64,000 bases of DNA, from contig NC_035177.2 in the NCBI RefSeq assembly GCF_001659605.2, forward strand, positions 31,140,136 through 31,204,135, in the 5' to 3' direction. The notes under the pieces are model-generated. The model was not told the DNA's origin and ran no database searches. It was given only the letters and a program-made list of their open reading frames with translations. The position numbers and the translations under genes were made by a program. Each line of letters opens with the position of its first letter. The stretch's first letter is position 1. Of this stretch, positions 24,565 to 35,339 are shown one piece after another. This stretch comes from Manihot esculenta. Lineage: Eukaryota > Streptophyta > Magnoliopsida > Malpighiales > Euphorbiaceae.

Positions 24565-26595
24565 ATGGCTACTCTTATCAGTAACTTTTGCTTTATTGCT
24601 TTGTCCTTATTGCTCTGGTTGCTTGTCCCTGCACCTGGGCAGGACTTGTTGAGCTGTGAAACTACGTCTGCTGATGCTTCTGGCTACCGTTGTGATGTTA
24701 ATGGATCGCAGGATCGTTGCAACACCTTTGCCATTGTTTCAACTAATTCTTACTTCTCTTCTCTCTCAAATTTGAGTTTTTATTTGGGTTTAAATCGGTT
24801 TGCAATTGCTGCAGCTAATGGTTTCTCTGCTGACACAGAGTTTCTTCCTAAAGCTCAGCCTCTGTTGATACCAATCGATTGTAAATGCAATGGTAGTTTC
24901 TTTCAGGCTGAAGTTACCAAAACTACCATCAAGGGGGAGAGTTTTTATGGCATTACTGAGTCTCTGGAGGGCTTGACGTCATGCAGGGCCATCCAAGAGA
25001 AGAATCTGGGCATCTCACCATGGAACCTTGGTGACAAGATTCGATTGTTAGTACCACTTAGATGTGCATGTCCATCTTCATCTGAAGTTGGTCTAGCAAC
25101 AAGATTCTTGCTCTCTTATCCTGTAAGTGAGGGCGATACGATCTCGAATCTAGCCATTAAGTTCAATACCACACCAGAAGCTATCATATCTGCTAATAAC
25201 AGATCATTAGCAAACTTTAATCCTGAAAGCCTTGTACCTCTTACATCTCTTTTGATACCACTTAACAGTGAGCCTGCCCTTGGTCCCCTTGCAAAACCAC
25301 GCGAACCGAATTCGCGTTTTCCTGAAAATAGTATCCCAGTAATTAATCCACACAAGAAAAAGTCCAAGATGTGGATAGTAGGAATTTATATTGCTGTTAC
25401 TGGTGTTGTAGTTGGAGCAAGCATTGCAATTGCAGCAGCCTTCTTGGTCATCCAACTGAAAAAGAAGAAGCAGAATTCAAGCAAGGAGGGAGATCCTGAG
25501 CTTCAACAGCTTAGCTTAAGTGTAAGAACCACGAGCGAGAAGAAAGTCTCATTTGATGGATCCCAGGAAGGTCAGATCATTGATACCACACCGCGAAAGG
25601 TGCTTGTGGAGAGTTATTCTGTAGAGGAGCTAAGAAAAGCAACTGAAGACTTCAGTTCAAACAATCTCATAGATGGCTCTGTATACCATGGTCGTCTAAA
25701 TGGGAAGAACTTGGCAATCAAGCGAACGAACTCAGAAACTATATTGAAGATCGAGTTCGGGCTTTTCAACAGAGCAACACGCCATCACCCGAACATAATT
25801 AAGTTGTTGGGGACATGTTTAAGTGATGATCCTGATTCATTTTTAGTGTTTGAATATGCTAAAAATGGGTCTTTGAAGGATTGGCTTCACAGTGGATTAG
25901 CCATGAAGAATCAGTTCATAGCCTCCTGCTATTGTTTCTTGACATGGAACCAAAGGCTGAAGATATGCCTTGACATAGCAGTAGCCTTACAGTATATGCA
26001 TCATGTCATGAATCCAAGCTATGTTCATCGAAACGTAAAGAGTCGAAACATCTTCTTAGACGAAGATTTTAATGCAAAGATTGGGAATTTCGGCATGGGA
26101 AGATGCGTTGATGACAAAACAGAGGACTCAGAATCACATTCCACTAATCCTGCTTCATGGAGTACAGGGTACTTGGCTCCAGAATATGTTCATCAAGGCA
26201 TTGTTTCTCCAAGCATGGACATATTTGCTTTTGGGGTAGTTTTGCTGGAGATTTTATCAGGGAAAACACCAATAACAATACCAGAAAACAAGGGTGATGA
26301 AGAAAGAATTTTTCTTTCAGAAAAAATCAAATCCATATTGTCATCAGAAAATGCAGATGAGCTCAGAGAATGGATGGACAATGCATTGGGAGAAAACTAT
26401 TCGTTTGAAGCAGCTGTGGCTCTGGCCAATCTTGCAAGATCATGCGTGAACGAAGAGCCTTGTTCAAGACCAAGTGCAGGAGAAATTGTGGAGAAGTTAT
26501 CGAGACTGGTGGAAGAATCGCCGGAAGAAAACGTTTTGATCAGCGAAAGCTCATCGAAACCTCTAGTTAAGGCAGCAGCAACAGCCAGTCTCTGA
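24565..26595 (+). CDS. LYK2: LysM receptor-like pseudokinase (LYK2-like)
   Basis: Single-exon gene, 676 residues, a plasma-membrane receptor-like protein of the LysM class that handles chitin-type glycan signals. Signal peptide at 1-25. Extracellular part at about 26-268 with three LysM modules and the family's CxC pairs (CKC 106-108, CAC 167-169). Transmembrane helix at about 270-297, followed by KKKKK. Kinase-like domain at about 355-660. The Gly-rich loop is lost (LIDGSVYHGRLNG), though the VAIK-type Lys386 remains in LAIKR. HRD is HRN (488-490), so the catalytic Asp is replaced. DFG is NFG (508-510). Catalysis is therefore unlikely, and signalling would need a partner kinase. Its position next to RPE and CML matches Arabidopsis LYK2 (At3g01840). 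LYK4/LYK5-type is the alternative. I start at 24565 because the in-frame codons upstream lack an ATG. Confidence 0.88.
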   Translation: MATLISNFCFIALSLLLWLLVPAPGQDLLSCETTSADASGYRCDVNGSQDRCNTFAIVSTNSYFSSLSNLSFYLGLNRFAIAAANGFSADTEFLPKAQPLLIPIDCKCNGSFFQAEVTKTTIKGESFYGITESLEGLTSCRAIQEKNLGISPWNLGDKIRLLVPLRCACPSSSEVGLATRFLLSYPVSEGDTISNLAIKFNTTPEAIISANNRSLANFNPESLVPLTSLLIPLNSEPALGPLAKPREPNSRFPENSIPVINPHKKKSKMWIVGIYIAVTGVVVGASIAIAAAFLVIQLKKKKQNSSKEGDPELQQLSLSVRTTSEKKVSFDGSQEGQIIDTTPRKVLVESYSVEELRKATEDFSSNNLIDGSVYHGRLNGKNLAIKRTNSETILKIEFGLFNRATRHHPNIIKLLGTCLSDDPDSFLVFEYAKNGSLKDWLHSGLAMKNQFIASCYCFLTWNQRLKICLDIAVALQYMHHVMNPSYVHRNVKSRNIFLDEDFNAKIGNFGMGRCVDDKTEDSESHSTNPASWSTGYLAPEYVHQGIVSPSMDIFAFGVVLLEILSGKTPITIPENKGDEERIFLSEKIKSILSSENADELREWMDNALGENYSFEAAVALANLARSCVNEEPCSRPSAGEIVEKLSRLVEESPEENVLISESSSKPLVKAAATASL

Positions 26596-29299
26596 ACAAT
26601 TGTGTATGTATGTATGTAACGAAGAAAAAGAATGAACAAAGCAAGCTTGTTCTCTAAAGTAATCTCTAGTTTGTATTGTGTTTCTGCTTCTGAAAAATAA
26701 TAGAATCAAATGTATTGTATAATCCAGGAATAATTATTAAGATTAAAAAGCTACCCACTTTTATTTCTTTTTTTTTTTTAAAAACATTGTTTGATTCATG
26801 GTCTGGCATTTTTCTTTTGTTGCTACTCTAAAATTTTCTTTGGAGCATGTGCTTGCTGCTTTGACTGTATCAGTCTGCAAATCAGCCATTAAACTTGCTG
26901 CCAAACCTTAAAATATCCTGCTGCCTAAATCTTAGGTTGTTTTTTTTTTTTTCCAAAAACTTTTAAAAATCGCATTTCTTTTTATGTATTTTAAAATTTT
27001 AATTTCTTTTGGCATTTAGTACTAGGTCCATATTCTGATGTAAATGAATGTAGACCACCCACTTATGCAAGGAGAGAAAAGGCATCCTCTATGGTATGAT
27101 CCCTGATTGAAATCTTTGTTAACAAAATGAGTAGCAAATCCACTCTCCTTCATTGGTGAACTTTAATTTTCCCCTCATAAACTAATTAATAATTTTAACA
27201 GAATATCATTTGCTAGGATTAATTACGGTTTTAATCTAAAATCTTATCCGATATTAAATTGAAAGATTCCATTACATATGGAAATACGTATCAAATAAAT
27301 TTAAAATTTATAATAAATTTGAATTGGATCTAATTTTTACTACCGATATCCGATAAAGACCCAGTTTTTAAAAAAAAAAAATTTTAAACACATGACTTTT
27401 AAAAGTGTGATTTCACCGTTTAAGAGTCTATTTTACATTTTAATTATTTTTTAAAATATTTTTATAATTTTATATATTATTTTTTTTTATTATAAATAGT
27501 CTTTCTTAAATTTTTCGAGTTCTAGTTTATTTTTTAAAAAATATATATTAAAAAATATAAAATTTAGGAATAATGTAGAAAAATCCAAAATTTTCTACTG
27601 TTAATACTTAAACCTTTTTTGTTTTATCTTTTTTTAAAACAAATCTACTCTAAATTATGCCATTTAATTTGATTTTAGGCTATTTTTTAAAAAATTTAAC
27701 ATCTTTATTACACGAAGCCTTCTAATAAATAAACTAAATAATAATTTACTATAATATCTAAATTAAGAACTCTGACCCTTCACACAAACGTTATATTTTG
27801 AAAATTCTTCAATGTAGCAGAAAAAAGTAGTCCAGATTCATAATATTGATCCTATTAGCATTTCAATAATAGCTAAATCATTTAAATTTGAAAAAAAAAA
27901 CTAATCAGACTTAAAAAATTCTCATTTAATTTTTATTCCAGAATAATATGTTTATATACAGTTCTATTTACTATTCTAGAAAAGTATACATTATATTATA
28001 TAGTTATTGGTAAAATATAAAATATGTGAGTTAAGAGAGAAAAATAAATTTTTCTGTTATTTTATATAGCAGGTATATAAATAAAAATAAGTCTTTCGAT
28101 TGTTCGACTTAATCTTCTAGAATGCAAAGAATGCAAGGATCAAGCATGGAAGGGTCTATATGAAATATCAAAAATATTAGCTTCTCGTTAAACTAATTAA
28201 AATTTATTGATCTAACCATCGAATCAAACTACAGTCTAAGCATTCGTATCTATTAAATCTTTTGAATTTCAGTTCATCATTTACTTTATTATTTATTATG
28301 AATTCTAACGATAATTGAAATTTGAGATTCTACGATTAATTTAACTATAATATTATTCACGTTCTCCTTACTTTTGAATAATATTCAAATATATGATTTT
28401 TTTTATTGACAACTAATTAAGCTCGTTTATTTTACAAAAAATATTTCTTAGCAAAATATTTTTTATATTTTCTACCATTGAAGATATTTATAAAGTTTAA
28501 ATAATTTTAAAGAAAAGAAATAAATTATTATAAAAAAATAACTTTATTTTTTAAAAAGATAAAATCATCTTTCATCTTAAATTTTTATTAAAATTTTTAT
28601 ATATAAATTTTATTTTTTAAATTAAAATTAAATGATAAAAAATAAATTATCTCATTATAAAATATTTTTTAAAAAAAATATTTTCCGTGTCAATTGAGAA
28701 AAATCAAAGTCTTAGAATTATAGATTTTTTTTTTCCTTCAAAATCTAGACCGTTAACGTGTAGTTTTTTTCTCCTTCAAAATCTAACTGTTGATTGACTG
28801 AAATTTCCTAAAACATAGGATTCATATATGCTATGTAATTTCTTATATAACCTTGTTTAGTCAAAATCTTTTTCTCATGTAGGAACATATTAGTTTTCGT
28901 TGACACTATAACAAATTTCCTTTTTAAAAATTATAAATAATCTAAATATTTAAAATATAATAATTAAATAATATATATAATTAAAATCATATAATTATTC
29001 AAAATGACTAATGGCTTTTTAACGAAAAAATTTAAATATTAAATTTTACAAAATACTAGTTGAGTGATTTTAAATTAAAAAAAAATTAAATTTTCTAAAA
29101 AATTCCCAATTTATCCTTTTAAAACAATGCTCGTAGTACGCAATTTCAATACGGCAGTGGGTTATACACGTTCGGAATGTGTGACCTTTTTGAACGGTAA
29201 TACCTTCTAGATTGGAAATCTTTCTTACAAGTCCTTGTCATATATTTTCCACACATGGCATGGCCACTCTGTACTTCACAGCAAATTATACTGTCTATG
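26596..29299. other. AT-rich spacer downstream of the LysM kinase
   Basis: It begins with the kinase 3' UTR. Beyond about 27,200 it is very AT-rich, with no coding signal, RNA gene or clear repeat structure that I can support. Confidence 0.6.
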
Positions 29300-29390
29300 T
29301 TTTTTTTTTTTTTTGAAATGAGGAGGGGTATTTGAATCTGAGATTTTTCAGATTTACTCGGATGCACTTACCTTCAGTCTAAACCTATAT
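29300..29390 (-). repeat. tRNA-derived SINE-like relic with A-tail
   Basis: On the minus strand a box-A-like GGTAAGTGCA is followed about 30 nt later by a box-B-like AGATTCAAATAC, and the unit ends in a run of about 16 A. It matches the relic at 17,335-17,445. Box spacing plus a terminal A-run is the SINE pattern, but the element is short and probably truncated. Confidence 0.45.
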
Positions 29391-29525
29391 TTTAGATTTT
29401 CTTTATATTAAAATTTTCATTATAATCGAATAGTTATATTTAAAGTTGCATGCATGGAACAACAGTAATTTAAAACGTATATTTGCAATTCTCTCATGAT
29501 TCTTTCAATTCTTTCATGGTTCTTT

Positions 29526-29851
29526 CCTTTGGCACCGAAGCTCTCATAGCTGAATTTTCTTAAATTATTTGGTCATGATCGTTTTGGACAGCAGTTTGTG
29601 CATTAGGTTCAGCCATTATATATAAATTCCTTTGGCACTGAAGCTCTCATAGCTGAATTTTCTTAAATTATTTGGTCATGAACAGCATGTTCGTTTTGGA
29701 CAGCAGTTTGTGCATTAGGTTCAGCCATTATATATAAATTCCTTTGGCACTGAAGCTCTCATAGCTGAATTTTCTTAAATTATTTGGTCATGAACAGCAT
29801 GTTCATTTTGGACAGCAGTTTGTGCATTAGGTTCAGTCATTATATATAAAT
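29526..29851. repeat. Three tandem copies of a ~112-bp unit beside the CML gene
   Basis: Copies start at 29526, 29629 and 29741 with CCTTTGGCAC and end with TTATATATAAAT. The first is 103 bp because it lacks 9 bases in the middle (around GTCATGA-TCGTTTTGG). The second and third differ by only a few bases, so the duplication is recent. The array ends about 50 bp from the CML stop codon, so it lies in or beside that gene's 3' UTR. Confidence 0.9.
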
Positions 29852-29903
29852 AAATAATGTTTGTACAACAATGAATCTAAATTTATACATCATCACCATA
29901 AAA

Positions 29904-30332
29904 TCATAACATCATAACCTTAAACTCATCAAAATTAAGAACTCCATCCCCATTAAGATCAAACTGAGCAATCATAGTCTTGCATACATCAATGGTGGTA
30001 GACTGACCTAATCTACTAAGCATCCTCTTCAAACTCTTTGGCGTAATACACCCACTTTCTTCCATCTCATACATCTTAAAAGCCTCCTTCAAATCCTTCA
30101 TCTTCTCTTCTTCTTCACCTCCATCAACAAACCTAACAAACTCTTCAAAACTCAACAACCCATCTCCATCGGAGTCCGAGCCCTCAATTGCCGCCTCCGC
30201 CTCCTCCATCGACAGCTCCCCACCTGTAGCACCAACACACCGCTGCAACTCTCGAGGGGATATCTTCCCATCTCCGTTCTCATCAAAGTGGCTAAACACA
30301 CGTTCATATTCCTGGAATTTGCTGTTCCTCAT
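29904..30332 (-). CDS. Calmodulin-like EF-hand protein (CML38/CML40 type)
   Basis: Intronless, 142 residues, a cytosolic or nuclear calcium sensor. EF-hand 1 loop at 17-28 (DENGDGKISPRE), EF-hand 2 loop at 53-64 (DSDGDGLLSFEE) and EF-hand 4 loop at 125-136 (DLNGDGVLNFDE) keep the acidic ligands and the final Glu. EF-hand 3 (about 89-100) starts with Glu, lacks the Asp ligands and ends in Ser, so it should not bind calcium. There is no enzymatic domain and no signal peptide. This short, intronless layout with a dead third hand resembles stress-induced CML37-40. Its place beside the LysM kinase matches Arabidopsis CML40 (At3g01830), from memory. A TATA box lies about 100 nt upstream. Confidence 0.9.
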   Translation of the reverse strand: MRNSKFQEYERVFSHFDENGDGKISPRELQRCVGATGGELSMEEAEAAIEGSDSDGDGLLSFEEFVRFVDGGEEEEKMKDLKEAFKMYEMEESGCITPKSLKRMLSRLGQSTTIDVCKTMIAQFDLNGDGVLNFDEFKVMML

Positions 30333-30432
30333 CCTAAAACAAAAGAGGTTAAAAAGAAAGAAAAAGGAGAGAAGCTATTGGGTAAACTTGCAGGATCAAG
30401 TTATTGAAAGGATGAAGAACGTCGCAAAGTGG

Positions 30433-30444
30433 TATATATAAATA
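30433..30444 (-). promoter_or_regulatory. TATA box of the CML gene
   Basis: Minus-strand TATTTATATATA lies about 100 nt upstream of the CML ATG. Confidence 0.6.
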
Positions 30445-31696
30445 GAGTTGATGCATGGATAAGCAAATAGTCTGAAGCCGCGTGTCGTGACTTGACCAAC
30501 CATGGCGAAGGTGGTCGGTGATTTCGTCTATAAAAGGGAAGACTCCAGGATTTTACGTCATGGATGGGGCATGCGTAAGTTGAATATTGAATCCAGATAA
30601 ATAGTTGGCAATATTTATAGCTGCAAGGACGTAAATAAAGAAGGAATCAACGAAGAAAGGACCTTGTTTAGACCTTTGACAGTAAAATAAGGAAGAAGAA
30701 TAAGGCACAGACACAGCTCAATGTCTAGAAGAAAAGAACCTCACAGCCGTCGAAGGTTCCTCGTCCACCAATACCTGAAGTTCTTTATTTTTTTATTTTT
30801 TTTCATTATTGAATATTGCAGGTGATTGGCATGTTAATTAATTTATTATGAAGATGGAGGTGACAAATTTTTATTTGACTAAGGTAATCCATATAAATAA
30901 TTCAAGCTCAATAATGTAATTATTTTTTTTTTAAAAAAAAGAAAATTTAGTCCTTTATTTTTTTTACTAATAATAATTTAATATATATTTAAAAATTATA
31001 GTATTAAATTACTATTTAATTCTTAAATAATGTAATTATTTACACTTTTATTTCTCAATTTTGTAAGTATTTACCATTCAACCATAATAATCATCTCTTC
31101 GTCTTTCTTGCTCTATTTGTTTCTCACCCTTTCTATATCTCTCTCATCTTTCAGATAGAGGAGATATGGAAATAAAAGTAAGGAATGAAATTATAAATAA
31201 TTATAAAATTAAAGGATGAAATTATTAATAATTATAATATATAAGAAGCTAATTTATCTTAAAATACTAAATGCAGAATGAACGGAAATATTTAAATGTG
31301 CACATGGCGAAGTGTTAGGAGATTTTTTTATTTTCAAATTATGCACAAAATAAAAAGAAAATTGAAAAATTATATTTGTAGTGTTTTAAATTTTTGAGAC
31401 AAACATGAATTTTATTTTTTTTTGTGCATAACTTAAAAAAAAGCTCAAGTGTCAGCGGGAGCAACCCGTACCAAATGTAAAATTTCATAGCAAATCTCTA
31501 TCCAATGGAACTCAGAAAGCAAAACCAATGCACTAAATAGTGTAATTTTTAAACTACATGGACCAGATTGTCATTAGTGATAAAATTCAAGGACTAAATT
31601 GCTAACTTCCTTAAGAAAAGGACGTTTCTAAACCATCAAACAATTGTATCAGGACAAATGATAAGGCCACTGAGTAATAGACAGAGGGTGTTCCTA
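30445..31696. other. Spacer between CML and the first DUF247 gene
   Basis: It contains the CML promoter on the left. A roughly 310-bp AT-rich block (about 30,948-31,260) has weakly self-complementary halves around a CT-rich centre and could be a decayed MITE, but the ends are unclear. No gene is seen. Confidence 0.5.
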
Positions 31697-32959
31697 TTAT
31701 TTAATGATGGTAAACAAGGTCTGCAAGAAAGTAAAAGTGAAAATAATAGCAGCAAAAATCTGAGAAGCAATTGCCCAAGGAGTACCAAAATAGTTATGCA
31801 AATAAGCTGCTCGCCATTTGGGCCACCTGCGTTTGCGATATCCATTCACTTGCTGACACAGCCCCAGATAGTAAAACTTTTTCACATAAGCATCCAGGTA
31901 GAGCTTGCTGAAGAATTGGGTTGCATCCTCTGGATTCAGCCAACTGTCTATGATCTCCTTTTTACACAGAATCTGAACATCTTTTGCAGTGTTGATGAGG
32001 TTATCGAGAACAATGGCGTAACAGGTGACTATAGGGGGACAATCTGGGGAACACTGCTCGTAGCTGATGAGGTTCCTGAAGATAGTCTCTGTTGTTTCTT
32101 GAATCAACAAGTTTGGGATTTGAAGAACACCGTTTCTGAATCTGATGTCCAAGATGCTTGTAGCTTGTTCCAGCTTCTTGAATTTGATTCCAGAATCTTT
32201 GATTTCAGTTGCAGAAGGAAAGGGTTGCCATTCTGAAGTTTCTAACCTGTGCTTCTGCTGAATAATTGGTGCAACTAGCCAGTTCCTTAACAGGTCAAGG
32301 ATGTGCTTGCTTTCTGCAAGCTGATTTGGATCTACAGGTGATGGAGTTGATGAAAACATATTGGCAAAGAATTCAATAGCAAGTTGAACCAATGGCTTTC
32401 TATCATTTTCGCCCCTGGTCAAGTTGAACAAACAAACAAGCACTATCCAAGGGATTTGATTTTCTAGCAAAATCAAATCATGATACAGAAATTGAAGCAA
32501 GCAAGACATGGTGAATACTGGGTCATCTTCGTCTCGAGGGACCAATATGCCATCTCTACGAAAAAGCTCAATGAGGAAGCAACCATCAACAATCAACATT
32601 TTCACAAACTCTTCTCTTTTGTAATTTACTAGTCCAGCATAGCACAGACGAACTTTTTCTTCCATTTTGGTGATTTCTCTGATGAATTCCCTCATCTTTT
32701 GTTTTGGATTTTGTGCTCTAGAGATGAGGCCTCGCAAATACTTGTACTTGATTTTCTCTGTGCGTTTAAGATTTTCTTGGCCATGGTGGAATGGACCAAT
32801 GGCAAATGCATTGGGGATGTAAGCTTTTTCATTGTGCCTGGAGAGTATTTTAGGTGTTTCAAAGATGCAACAATTAGGAGACATGTATAAATCATCAGAA
32901 ATTACATTCTCTAAAGAAGCTGCCAATTCTTCTATATTAATTGCTAAATCCTCTGCCAT
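31697..32959 (-). CDS. DUF247 (UPF0481) protein, copy 1
   Basis: Single coding exon, 420 residues. It opens MAEDLAINIEELAASLE and then shows the family's ordered blocks: CCIFETPKIL, AYIPNAFAIGPFHHG, the KYKYLRGLISR region, VDGCFLIELFR, DDPVFTMSCLLQFLYHDLILLENQIPWIVL, the HILDLLRNWL region, ILDIRFRNGVLQIP, a YEQC segment, and a C-terminal membrane helix after FGTPWAIASQ (about 390-418). DUF247 proteins are plant-specific and membrane-anchored. Their biochemical role is unknown, although members at grass S and Z loci act in self-incompatibility. A CTACAG-type leader and a GTAAGT donor upstream suggest a 5'-UTR intron. It is closest by eye to copy 3 (shared NEKAY and YFGTPWAIASQI). Confidence 0.92.
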   Translation of the reverse strand: MAEDLAINIEELAASLENVISDDLYMSPNCCIFETPKILSRHNEKAYIPNAFAIGPFHHGQENLKRTEKIKYKYLRGLISRAQNPKQKMREFIREITKMEEKVRLCYAGLVNYKREEFVKMLIVDGCFLIELFRRDGILVPRDEDDPVFTMSCLLQFLYHDLILLENQIPWIVLVCLFNLTRGENDRKPLVQLAIEFFANMFSSTPSPVDPNQLAESKHILDLLRNWLVAPIIQQKHRLETSEWQPFPSATEIKDSGIKFKKLEQATSILDIRFRNGVLQIPNLLIQETTETIFRNLISYEQCSPDCPPIVTCYAIVLDNLINTAKDVQILCKKEIIDSWLNPEDATQFFSKLYLDAYVKKFYYLGLCQQVNGYRKRRWPKWRAAYLHNYFGTPWAIASQIFAAIIFTFTFLQTLFTIIK

Positions 32960-32990
32960 ATTAATACCTTGTACCTCTGTTTAAACTTCC

Positions 32991-33236
32991 CTGCTTTTGT
33001 CTTTAAATCAATCTTATAGGCACAGTTTAGAATAACTCTTGAAAACTGCAAAAGCAACGTAAGGAAAAATGAAACATCAAACGTTCCATTTCCAAGCGAC
33101 TTGAAAAACCCAATATGGCACTGTTGAATGGTGCAGACTGCAGAGCATGATCAGTTAGAGAACTGATATGGTATAGACAAAGTAAATTCAAGAACTTTGA
33201 AATTGACCCATTTCAGATGAAACAAAATTCACTTAC
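32991..33236 (-). other. Inferred 5'-UTR intron of DUF247 copy 1
   Basis: On the minus strand, CCTG|GTAAGTG at the 33,237 border and AAAAGCAG|GGAAG at the 32,990 border make a credible intron ending about 30 nt before the ATG. The other two DUF247 genes show comparable signals. Confidence 0.5.
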
Positions 33237-33239
33237 CAG

Positions 33240-34012
33240 GAAAGGTCTGTTGCTGTAGAGGACAAAGGGGATGATGTTTCAAAGCTGAAGGTAGCTGGAA
33301 AGGGTGCTCATTGCAATTCTTTTGGATTGCTTTATAGGCAAAGCAACCATACATATACAAAAGCTAAGCTTATTAACAAATTGAAACGGGGGTGAATGCA
33401 AAAACCTGAAGGTTGCTTGGATTTTGAGGTTTACTTTATTCTGACTTCCTCCTTGGTGCAGGCATCTTTCGTAGGACATGGGTAAGCAGGGGGGTAAAAC
33501 CACGTGAGGGACAAAAGAAAAAGGGTAAATAAGATATTGGTATTGTTGAACATTTTTAATTTTCCTATAAAATAACAAAAAAGTTGCCAAATGAGAAATT
33601 TAAGTTTGTAAGCATAGAGTTAGTAGAAAATAACTATCGCATTCTTTACCAATTAAAACCTTGCATTTTCATCTATCAGCAATGATATATAGCAGGACTA
33701 AGAAGGGAGGACAATCAAGAGGGTAAACAAGGTCTACAGAACAGTGAAAATCAAGTATCAGCCACAACTTGAGAATCAATCAAGAAATATGCCATCTCAG
33801 CATCTTTGAGGGCAATATTCATCAAGCCTTCTTCACATATTGGATAGTGGATAACCATCATTTACCTTTTTATTAGAAGAACAAAAAAGCAGCTCCAAGA
33901 GCTAACATTGCAAAAGATTATAGTACTTCAATATTTCTAAATTTACACATTGTCCAAATATGCGACTCTACACTTGTATAATCAAGTGGAAGGAGGAATG
34001 AGGTCTACACAT
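33240..34012. other. Spacer between DUF247 copies 1 and 2
   Basis: It holds the promoter of copy 1 and the 3' flank of copy 2. The 103-codon open frame at 33279-33590 shows no domain. A short stretch near 33,718-33,745 (GGGTAAACAAGGTCTACAGA) resembles the 3' ends of the DUF247 coding regions and may be a leftover of another copy. Confidence 0.5.
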
Positions 34013-35329
34013 TTATCTCATGATGGTAAACAGTGTCTGTAGTAAGGTAAAAATGAAGAGGAAGCCTGCAACAACCTGTGAGATGATGGCCCATGGAGTG
34101 GTGAATTCATTGCGATAAATTGCACGTAACCTAGGCCACTTGCGGTTGCAATACTCAATCACTTGCTCACTAAGCTCAAGGTAGTAGTAATCCTTGACAT
34201 AAGCGCCCCGGTAGATTGCCTTATTGAAGAAATTGATGACATCCTCAGGATTCATCCAGTTATCAAAGATTCCAGCCTCACATAGTAAATTGAAGTCCAT
34301 GGGAGTGTTGATAAGGCACCCAAGAAGTGTCACATAAGAAGTTATTCCATGGGGGCATTTGGTCAAACACTGCTCCAAGCAGATTAAGTTCTGAAAGACA
34401 TCTTCCGTCCCTTGTCGAAATTCAAGAGGTGGGATTTCCAGATAGCCATTTCGAAATGTTACCTGCAAAATGCTGTCAGCCATTAATTTTCTTTTGATTT
34501 TGACTCCAGCCTTCCGAAGAAATGATGCAGGAGGAATGGGTTTCCATCCCCCATTTGTTACAATGTCATCTATTTGCAGAACTGTATTTTTTCCTTTCTC
34601 TTCTTCAATTGGGGAAACCAGCCATAACCTTAATAGGTCAAGAATATGCTTGGGTTGTAGGCTGGGTAGATTCCCTTCAGTTGGTACAAATGCAATTGGG
34701 AAAATCTGTTTAAGAAATGCACTAACATACCAAATAAGTGGCTTTTCATTGTTCCCACATGTCCTATGGAAAATATCTTCAAGCACAAACCAAGGTATTT
34801 GGTTTTCTAACAACATCAAATCATGGTATAGAAACTGCAGCATATAAGAGAAAACCGGGTCATCAGGATCCCTACGGCTCTTATCTTGGAACTTACGGAG
34901 GAATTCAATAATAAAGCAACCATCGACTAATAGATCACAACCATCATACTCCTGATCTACAGGGCTGGAATAACACTCCTGAACCTTCCTGCTAAGCTCA
35001 AGTATGTACATTTCAGAATTTGACAACTCCATCAATGTAGCCTTTGGATTCCTGTCTTTGGAAATGAGATCTCGTAGATATAGTGTTTTTAATTTATCAT
35101 TGGCACGTAAGTTTGGGTTGCTGTAATGCCAGGGCCCAATTGAGAATGCAATTGGGACGTAGGCATTTTGGTTTTGGCTACGAGGAATGTCAGGGACTTT
35201 GAAGATGCACCCTGTTGTTGATGCTGACAAATCTAGACTCATAAAATTTTCAATATCCTTGGAGTCGACATGGGTGTTGATCAAGTTCTTGACGCGCAAT
35301 CGATATTTATTATCACTTCTAGTTTCCAT
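34013..35329 (-). CDS. DUF247 (UPF0481) protein, copy 2
   Basis: Single coding exon, 438 residues. It carries the same family blocks: GCIFKVPDIPR, AYVPIAFSIGPWHY, TLYLRDLISK, LLVDGCFIIEFLRK, DDPVFSYMLQFLYHDLMLLENQIPWFVL, HILDLLRLWLV, ILQVTFRNGYLEIPPL, LICLEQC, and a C-terminal membrane helix after FTTPWAIISQVVAGFLF. It is the most diverged of the three in its N-terminus (METRSDNKYRLRVKNL) and has longer middle loops. The upstream ATG context and an AAAGCAG acceptor 10 nt before it support this start. Function is unknown beyond a membrane-associated, plant-specific family. Confidence 0.92.
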   Translation of the reverse strand: METRSDNKYRLRVKNLINTHVDSKDIENFMSLDLSASTTGCIFKVPDIPRSQNQNAYVPIAFSIGPWHYSNPNLRANDKLKTLYLRDLISKDRNPKATLMELSNSEMYILELSRKVQECYSSPVDQEYDGCDLLVDGCFIIEFLRKFQDKSRRDPDDPVFSYMLQFLYHDLMLLENQIPWFVLEDIFHRTCGNNEKPLIWYVSAFLKQIFPIAFVPTEGNLPSLQPKHILDLLRLWLVSPIEEEKGKNTVLQIDDIVTNGGWKPIPPASFLRKAGVKIKRKLMADSILQVTFRNGYLEIPPLEFRQGTEDVFQNLICLEQCLTKCPHGITSYVTLLGCLINTPMDFNLLCEAGIFDNWMNPEDVINFFNKAIYRGAYVKDYYYLELSEQVIEYCNRKWPRLRAIYRNEFTTPWAIISQVVAGFLFIFTLLQTLFTIMR

Positions 35330-35339
35330 ATAAACTCAA

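Noticed and set aside
31658..32236. 192-codon open frame on the plus strand
   Set aside because: It lies wholly antisense to the DUF247 copy 1 coding exon and has no domain of its own; a shadow frame.
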